Of a stretch of DNA of 64,000 bases, positions 58,062 through 64,000 are shown in pieces. Under the pieces are notes generated by a model. It was not told the DNA's origin and searched no databases. It saw only the letters and a program-made list of their open reading frames with translations. Source of the stretch: Candidatus Onthoplasma faecipullorum. Its GTDB lineage: Bacteria; Bacillota; Clostridia; Christensenellales; UBA1242. The first letter of the stretch is position 1. Each line of letters opens with the position of its first letter. The translations under genes were made by a program, and so were the position numbers. The DNA lies in NCBI GenBank assembly GCA_019120295.1, contig DWVI01000004.1, forward strand, positions 38,201 to 102,200, given 5' to 3'.

Positions 58062-59747
58062 ATGTTACAAACGTTAAAGATAGAAAATGTGGCACTGATA
58101 GATAAAGCCACAATAGAATTAGATAAAAACCTAAATGTAATCAGCGGTGAAACAGGTGCTGGTAAAAGCATTATGCTTGATTCGTTAGGTTTTGTTTTTG
58201 GCGGTCGCGCTGATAGGTCACTTATTCGTGAAGGGGCAAACAGCATGAAAGTTGAAGCAATATTTAACAATTTAGCACAATCTCACATTGATTTTATTAA
58301 AGAATTAGGTATTGATTTTGAAGACGAATTGTTTATTTCACGCTCACTTGATAAGTCGGGCAAAAATGTTTGCAAAATAAACGGCGAATTGGTGCCGGTT
58401 GCAGTTGTTAAAAAGATATGTTCGCGAATTATTGATATTCATGGGCAAAGTGAACACCTTGCAATTTTAAATAACGATTATCAGTTAGAAATAATTGACC
58501 TTTTTTCGCACCAAACAGAAGATATAAAAATTAAACTCGCGGAAAATATTGAAGAGTATAAAAACATTGAGAAAGATATTCAATCTCTCGGCGGAAGTGA
58601 GAAGGAAAAACAAAATTTAATCGACCTATACACTTTCCAAATAAATGAAATTGATAGTTTAAATATAAAAGAAAACGAGTATGAAGACTTGCTAAACGAA
58701 AAACGTGAAATGAGCCAATTTGAAAAAATAAATTTAAACCTAGTTGGCGCTTATGATAGTTTAACAAAATCAAGTTTTTCAGATAGTAGTTTAGATAGTA
58801 TTAACACAGCCACAAAAAGTTTGCAAAACATAACAGATTTAAACCAAAACTATCAAACTTTATATGAAAGATTAAATAGTGCGTATATTGAACTTAGCGA
58901 TATAGCGGACACAATCAAAGATTATATAGACAATAACATCTTCGACGAAGTACGTTTTAATTATGTTGACGAACGCATTGATGCAATTAAATCGGCGTTC
59001 AGAAAATATGGCGGAGATTATGAAAATCTAAAAAAATATTATGAAGATATTTCAACAAAATTAGACAATTTGAAAAACGGCGAAGAAAGACGAATAGAAC
59101 TAATAAAAAAACAAGAAGATGTGCTATCAAATATAGATAAATTGCAAGATAAATTAAATAAAATAAGAGTTGAAAGCGCCAAAAAGTTATCAGATAGCAT
59201 GCAAATTGAACTCACTAAACTAGGCATGAAAAACGCAAGATTAGAAGTTGCGTTTTCACGTATTAGTGAAAGGTTTTCATATTCTGGTTATGATAGAGTG
59301 GAATTTATGTTTTCGTCCAACCTTGGCTTTCAATTAAAACCGCTAAATAAAGTGGTGAGTGGCGGTGAAATGAGTAGAGTTATGCTTGCGTATAAAATTG
59401 TTGTTGGCGAAGTGGACACAAATGAAACAATAATTTTTGACGAAATAGACACTGGTTTAAGCGGTCAAATTGCATCTGTTGTTGCCGAATATTTGGCGCG
59501 ACTTAGCAGAAAAAAACAAGTGGTTGCGGTTTCTCATTTGCCACAGATTTGTGCTATGGCGGATAACAACATAAAGGTTGAAAAATATTCAACAAATAAC
59601 ACCACCAAAACGAAAGCAACCATTTTAGAAGGTGACGAATTATATTCTGAAATTGCTCGCCTTATGGGTGCAACCGCAAATGAAACAGGCAAAATTGCAA
59701 GTATTGAATTAAAGGAAAAATCGAATAAATTTAAAGAAAGTTTGTAA
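58062..59747 (+). CDS. recN: DNA repair protein RecN
   Basis: 'MLQTLKIENVALIDKATIELDKNLNVISGETGAGKSIMLDSLGFVFGGRA', 'VSGGEMSRVMLAYK', 'IIFDEIDTGLSGQIA'. Confidence 0.96.
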   Translation: MLQTLKIENVALIDKATIELDKNLNVISGETGAGKSIMLDSLGFVFGGRADRSLIREGANSMKVEAIFNNLAQSHIDFIKELGIDFEDELFISRSLDKSGKNVCKINGELVPVAVVKKICSRIIDIHGQSEHLAILNNDYQLEIIDLFSHQTEDIKIKLAENIEEYKNIEKDIQSLGGSEKEKQNLIDLYTFQINEIDSLNIKENEYEDLLNEKREMSQFEKINLNLVGAYDSLTKSSFSDSSLDSINTATKSLQNITDLNQNYQTLYERLNSAYIELSDIADTIKDYIDNNIFDEVRFNYVDERIDAIKSAFRKYGGDYENLKKYYEDISTKLDNLKNGEERRIELIKKQEDVLSNIDKLQDKLNKIRVESAKKLSDSMQIELTKLGMKNARLEVAFSRISERFSYSGYDRVEFMFSSNLGFQLKPLNKVVSGGEMSRVMLAYKIVVGEVDTNETIIFDEIDTGLSGQIASVVAEYLARLSRKKQVVAVSHLPQICAMADNNIKVEKYSTNNTTKTKATILEGDELYSEIARLMGATANETGKIASIELKEKSNKFKESL

Positions 59748-59828
59748 ACTCGAATGTTTTATTGTTTAATATTGCTAAACATCAAAGAATTGAAATAAAA
59801 AAATTTACAAATGTAGTTAAAAAAAGAA

Positions 59829-59851
59829 AAAGCCATAAATAATGGCTTTTT
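59829..59851. terminator. Terminator between recN and ferredoxin genes
   Basis: AAAAGCCAT-AAATA-ATGGCTTTT. Confidence 0.75.
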
Positions 59852-59877
59852 TATTATTAAGATTAAGATATGTAATT

Positions 59878-60087
59878 TTATTTTTTATTTTTATCGTCTT
59901 TATTATCTTTATTGTCTTCTTCTTTATTAATGTCAATCGCACTTACTGGGCAAAATTGTTGGCATGCGCCGCAGCGTATGCATTTATCCTTGTTAATTTG
60001 GGCTTTTCCATTCACAAGTTTAATAGCATTCACTGGGCAAATTGATGCACATGCGCCACACCCGATACATAAATTAGCGTCAACCAT
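59878..60087 (-). CDS. 2x[4Fe-4S] ferredoxin with K/D/N-rich tail
   Basis: [17 protein letters not shown] and [17 protein letters not shown]. Confidence 0.92.
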   Translation of the reverse strand: MVDANLCIGCGACASICPVNAIKLVNGKAQINKDKCIRCGACQQFCPVSAIDINKEEDNKDNKDDKNKK

Positions 60088-60240
60088 AATTTTTATATCT
60101 CCTATAATGTTAGTATATCATATATGAGTTAATTTGTCAAATATCTACATTATATGTATGCTTTTTCTTTAAGTGTTTTTCAATATTTTTATAAGATTAT
60201 TAATCTGGCAACAAAAAAGGCAATATTTTGCCTTTTAATT

Positions 60241-61281
60241 TTACACGCCTAACGTTGCACTATCTGTTTGAATTCCAAAGTATTCACCAAGTTCAGGGAA
60301 TTTCCAAACCCAATCTTTAAACACTTCTTTTAATTTGGTTTTGTTTAGGTCTGAGAACATGTATTTAATTTCTTTATAATGGTCAGCAAAGAAACCTGGA
60401 TAAAAATTTGATAAAACAGTAGGATTTTTTGCAATTAATCTACCAACAAAACCAGGGTCTTTATCCACTAATACGTCTAAATAGTCGTATGGAAGATAAA
60501 GAAATAACTCGTCATTCTTGGTTAAAACGCGCTTAATATATGTTACATTATTAAACATGATTGATTTGTTTTCTGCTGACAACCTTTTAAACTTAGAAGG
60601 GTCAATAATTAGAGCAATGCATGCGTCATCAACGTTCATGAGATGAATGTGGTCAGGGAAATATTTTAAAGATGCGCGTATACGAGAATTTGGTTCACCT
60701 TTAAAGTCAAACAAACCGGCATCTTCAAGTTTTGTTTGCAGAATAACTTTGTTTTCAGGAGTTACTCCTTTAACGCATTTTGCAAGTACGTTTGCTTTGA
60801 AGTAGTTTGTAAAGTCAATATATAACAAAAAATTTGGGTCAACATCAACGGCAAGGCTTGATAACAAATTATTGTATTCATATGAAGCTTCTTTCCCTAA
60901 TGATTTTTTTAAATCGAGCAATTCGTCTGCGAGAGATTTAAATTCGTCTATCTCTTTTTGGTTTTCTTTAATCGCTGTTTCAACACCTTTATTTTTTGCC
61001 GAATTTAATAGTTTTGTGTATAAATTTTGCTTTAAATTTGGCATTAAACGCTCCAATTCGTCAATGCGTTTTATTGTATTTTGCCTGTTTTCTTTGAATG
61101 TTGTTTGGCGTTCTTTCCTTTCTTCGGACATATTTGCGATTGTATTTTTAATACGCTCTTCTCGTTCCCTTTTTTCACGGTCCAATCTATCAGTGTGTTG
61201 CGATATTTTACCACTTGGGTCAGTATCTGGTGCAATTATTGCGCTAGATGTAAATTTCATTCCTTTTCTTAATCCGCCCAT
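60241..61281 (-). CDS. Uncharacterised coiled-coil protein
   Basis: 346 aa ORF, charged coiled-coil N-terminal half, aaggaga upstream, terminator-like aaaaggcaa..ttgcctttt at its 3' end. Confidence 0.6.
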   Translation of the reverse strand: MGGLRKGMKFTSSAIIAPDTDPSGKISQHTDRLDREKREREERIKNTIANMSEERKERQTTFKENRQNTIKRIDELERLMPNLKQNLYTKLLNSAKNKGVETAIKENQKEIDEFKSLADELLDLKKSLGKEASYEYNNLLSSLAVDVDPNFLLYIDFTNYFKANVLAKCVKGVTPENKVILQTKLEDAGLFDFKGEPNSRIRASLKYFPDHIHLMNVDDACIALIIDPSKFKRLSAENKSIMFNNVTYIKRVLTKNDELFLYLPYDYLDVLVDKDPGFVGRLIAKNPTVLSNFYPGFFADHYKEIKYMFSDLNKTKLKEVFKDWVWKFPELGEYFGIQTDSATLGV

Positions 61282-61426
61282 TATATTCTCCTTTATTTTT
61301 TAAAATAATTTTTACATTTTAAGTCTAACATCAAAATATTTTTTTGTCAATATTTAATTATTGCAAATTGTGAACAATTTGAACTTATTTAATCATAATA
61401 TTGTACAAGTTAAAATAAATTATATT

Positions 61427-62119
61427 ATGAAAAAAAGTCAATTTATAGCAAACATTGTTATAGTTGCTATGTTTATAGCGCTTATTGCTATTTCTTTTTC
61501 AAATTCTCAAACTCTTTACACACAGGCCGATTCGCGTGTGATATACGCTGGCAATGAACAGAACAACAATGTGTGTTTTATGATAAACGTCTATCAAGGG
61601 AACGAATATGTGGAAGATTTGTTGGATATTTTAGATTTGTACAATGTTAAAACCACTTTCTTTTTAGGTGGTAGTTGGGCGGTTAAAAATGTCGATTTAG
61701 TGAAAGAGATTTATGCGCGTGGGCATGAACTTGGTAATCACGGCTTTTATCATAAGGACCAAGACACCTTAGACTACGATAGCAATGTTCAAGAAATAAA
61801 TATGTGCCACAAAGTTATAAGCGAAAATGTTGGGGTGGAAATGACATTGTTTGCACCGCCAAGTGGAGCGTATAACATATCAACAGTGGACGCGGCTGTA
61901 AGTTTGAACTACAAAACAATAATGTGGACGCATGACACAATCGATTGGCGCGACCAAGATGCAGACCTAATATATAAACGCGCCACAAAAGATTTATCAA
62001 ATGGCGACCTTATCTTAATGCACCCAACAAAAAGCACGGTTGAAGCAATGACAAATATTTTGTCCTACGCCATAAATAACGGCTTTAACCCAACCACTGT
62101 TTCAAATTGCATTTCGTAA
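61427..62119 (+). CDS. Polysaccharide deacetylase family protein (CE4-like)
   Basis: 'VKTTFFLGGSWAVKNVDLVKEIYARGHELGNHGFYHKD', 'APPSGAYNISTVDA', 'GDLILMHPTKSTVEAM'. Confidence 0.88.
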   Translation: MKKSQFIANIVIVAMFIALIAISFSNSQTLYTQADSRVIYAGNEQNNNVCFMINVYQGNEYVEDLLDILDLYNVKTTFFLGGSWAVKNVDLVKEIYARGHELGNHGFYHKDQDTLDYDSNVQEINMCHKVISENVGVEMTLFAPPSGAYNISTVDAAVSLNYKTIMWTHDTIDWRDQDADLIYKRATKDLSNGDLILMHPTKSTVEAMTNILSYAINNGFNPTTVSNCIS

Positions 62120-62270
62120 ATTTAAAATAAAAACAATTAAAAATTTAAAAATATTTATAAAAATTATGAAAAAATACTAAAAATAAGTAAAAAAATCAAA
62201 TTTTTAAAAAATTAATTAAAAGTAAATGAAATAAAAAAATCTCACAAAACGTGAGATTTCTAAACTCTAA

Positions 62271-62531
62271 TTAACCACGAATTCCAAGTTGTGACTTGAT
62301 TTTACGTGCACGTTCAATGTCAACTTCTGATAAGTAGTTCAAAAGTTTTTTACGTGTTGCAACCATTTTGTTAAGTCCACGAGTTGAGTGCAAGTCTTGT
62401 TTATTGTTCTTTAAGTGTTCAGTTAAGTTTGAAATTCTTGCAGTAAGAAGCGCGATTTGAACTTCGATTGAACCAGTGTCTTGCTCATTTTTTCCGTAAG
62501 TCTTAACAATTTCAGCCTTATTTATTTTCAT
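62271..62531 (-). CDS. rpsO: 30S ribosomal protein S15
   Basis: '[50 protein letters not shown]'. Confidence 0.97.
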   Translation of the reverse strand: MKINKAEIVKTYGKNEQDTGSIEVQIALLTARISNLTEHLKNNKQDLHSTRGLNKMVATRKKLLNYLSEVDIERARKIKSQLGIRG

Positions 62532-62600
62532 AACTCTCTCCTTTTATAGATTTGCCATAAACCTTGTGTTCGATTAGAGAGCCACCGAAACACAACGTTT
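62532..62600 (-). promoter_or_regulatory. Candidate rpsO leader RNA, hairpin plus pseudoknot over the Shine-Dalgarno
   Basis: RNA 5'-AAACGUUGUGUUUCGGUGGCUCUCUAAUCGAACACAAGGUUUAUGGCAAAUCUAUAAAAGGAGAGAGUUAUG; UUGUGUU(U)CG/CGAACACAA stem, loop CUCUCU complementary to SD AGAGAG. Confidence 0.55.
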
Positions 62601-62702
62601 AGGTACTTTGTTATTTTATACAAACAAAATCATTTTGTCAATACTTTTTTATATTTTTTCTAACTAATAGTTTTGTTTATTTTATTTATCTATGAATTTT
62701 AA

Positions 62703-63180
62703 TTAGTTATATTCATTCATGGCTTTTTCAACATTGCCTTTTATTATTAGCGAAATGGCGTCAACAATATGTGGGTTTAAATTATCAGTTATATCTAATT
62801 CTGGTTTTGTTAAGTCCATAACAACCCAGTCCTTCATATCAATGAAATCATGGCAAGCGCCAACACCTATTTTAATTCTCTTAAATTCATTAGTGTTTAG
62901 ATATTCAATAATGCTTTTTATTCCATTATGTCCGCCCGCGCTTCCTTTTGTTTTAATGCGCATTTTTCCAACAGGAAGAGATGTGTCGTCTTGAATAACT
63001 ATTAAATGGTCAATATCAGACTTGAAATAATCCAAACATGATTTAACCGCTTTTCCACTTAAATTCATATAGGTATTTGGTTTAATTAACACGCATTTTT
63101 CACCATTAATTTTGGTTTCCGCAATTTGTGAAAAATGGTTGCTAGATTTAAAGTTTACACGATTTATCTTAGCAATATAA
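62703..63180 (-). pseudogene. pth: 5'-truncated peptidyl-tRNA hydrolase
   Basis: Frame reads ..IAKINRVNFKSSNHFSQIAETKINGEKCVLIKPNTYMNLSGKAV...GSAGGHNGIKSI...; N-terminal GLGNPG..TRHN block absent upstream. Confidence 0.72.
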
Positions 63181-63182
63181 AA

Positions 63183-63433
63183 AAAGATATAATAATATAC
63201 TGTTGCAGGCGGATAAAGTTAGATGTATTTATACGCATTTTGTAAGGGGTTGTATGCATGAACGAAATAGGTATATGGTAAACAACTCTTCAATGATAAT
63301 TGCTCTATACTCAGGTTTGCCTGGTGGAACAAAGTATACTCTCAATTATACTTTAAAACAAGGGTTAATTCAAATAGTTATAAATCCAGAAGAATTTAAA
63401 AAAAAATACTCCTTTTGGAGTATTAGTTGTTGA
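63183..63433 (+). pseudogene. 5'-truncated SLOG/DUF1273-type protein
   Basis: 'KRYNNILLQADKVRCIYTHFVRGCMHERNRYMVNNSSMIIALYSGLPGGTKYTLNYTLKQGLIQIVINPEEF' resembles the C-terminal part of SLOG-family proteins; N-terminal half absent. Confidence 0.65.
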
Positions 63434-64000
63434 CCATCCAGTCGATGTAAACGCCGTAGCCACGAGTTGGGTCGTTTACTAGCACGTGTGTGATTGCACC
63501 TATTAGTTTTCCGTTTTGAACAATTGGGCTACCGCTCATACCTTGAATAATTCCGCCTGTTTTTTCAAGCAAAATAGGGTCGGTCACTTTAATTGTCATA
63601 CTTTTGTCGTCCGCAGTGTCTTGCTTGTTTGCTTTTATAATTTTCACGTCATAGGCTTTCACTGTGCCGTCTATTGAACAATATATTTTAGCGTCTCCTA
63701 ATTTAACAGACAATCTTCCGCCTAGTTTTGCAGTTCTGCTTGCTTCAATGAAGGACTTATTTAATATGTTACCATAAACACCATATTTGCAGTTAGTGTC
63801 TGCATGACCAAGTGGGTTATCAGATAAGTTTATTGACGAGCGAATTTCACCTGGTGCATTTTTTTCACCTTTTTTAATTCCAAGAAGTCGGCATTTATAT
63901 AAATTTCCACTATCTACTTTAAAATTTTCACCGAGAGAACTATCAACAATAGGGTGACCAACTGCACCAAACCTAAAATCACTTTGCTTTATATAGGTTA
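63423..64000 (-). CDS. spoIVB: SpoIVB peptidase (S55), 5' end beyond the window
   Basis: 'FRFGAVGHPIVD', 'GGIIQGMSGSPIVQNGKLIGAITHVLVNDPTRGYGVYIDWMV'; open frame continues from 63713 to the window edge. Confidence 0.9.
   Translation of the reverse strand, partial: TYIKQSDFRFGAVGHPIVDSSLGENFKVDSGNLYKCRLLGIKKGEKNAPGEIRSSINLSDNPLGHADTNCKYGVYGNILNKSFIEASRTAKLGGRLSVKLGDAKIYCSIDGTVKAYDVKIIKANKQDTADDKSMTIKVTDPILLEKTGGIIQGMSGSPIVQNGKLIGAITHVLVNDPTRGYGVYIDWMVNN

Overview
Low-GC window from an endospore-forming Clostridia-like Firmicute, close to the replication origin. Core genes: yidC 3' end, jag/khpB, spo0A, gpsA, lysS, dnaN, dnaA, recF, rsmG, mnmG, mnmE, parB, parA, pgsA, recA, recN, rpsO, cwlD and spoIVB (cut by the window edge). 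Two tRNAs are visible: Leu-CAG and Arg-ACG. The main accessory segment is an island of about 10 kb between tRNA-Leu and dnaN. It carries a type III-like restriction-modification operon with two extra components, a sigma-like regulator, a large serine recombinase and several GC-rich hairpins/repeats. Most notable observations: (1) a dense, helically phased DnaA-box array at 48.61-48.72 kb, about 25 kb from dnaA, in addition to weaker boxes in the divergent dnaN/dnaA gap; (2) four parS palindromes between parA and parB; (3) a head-to-head junction at about 63.18 kb where pth and a SLOG/DUF1273-type gene have both lost their 5' halves; (4) a predicted pseudoknot in the rpsO leader that would sequester the Shine-Dalgarno sequence; (5) an HExxH protein inserted between rsmG and mnmG; (6) an unusual four-gene R-M locus. 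All calls come from reading the sequence and supplied translations; no database search, folding or statistics were run.
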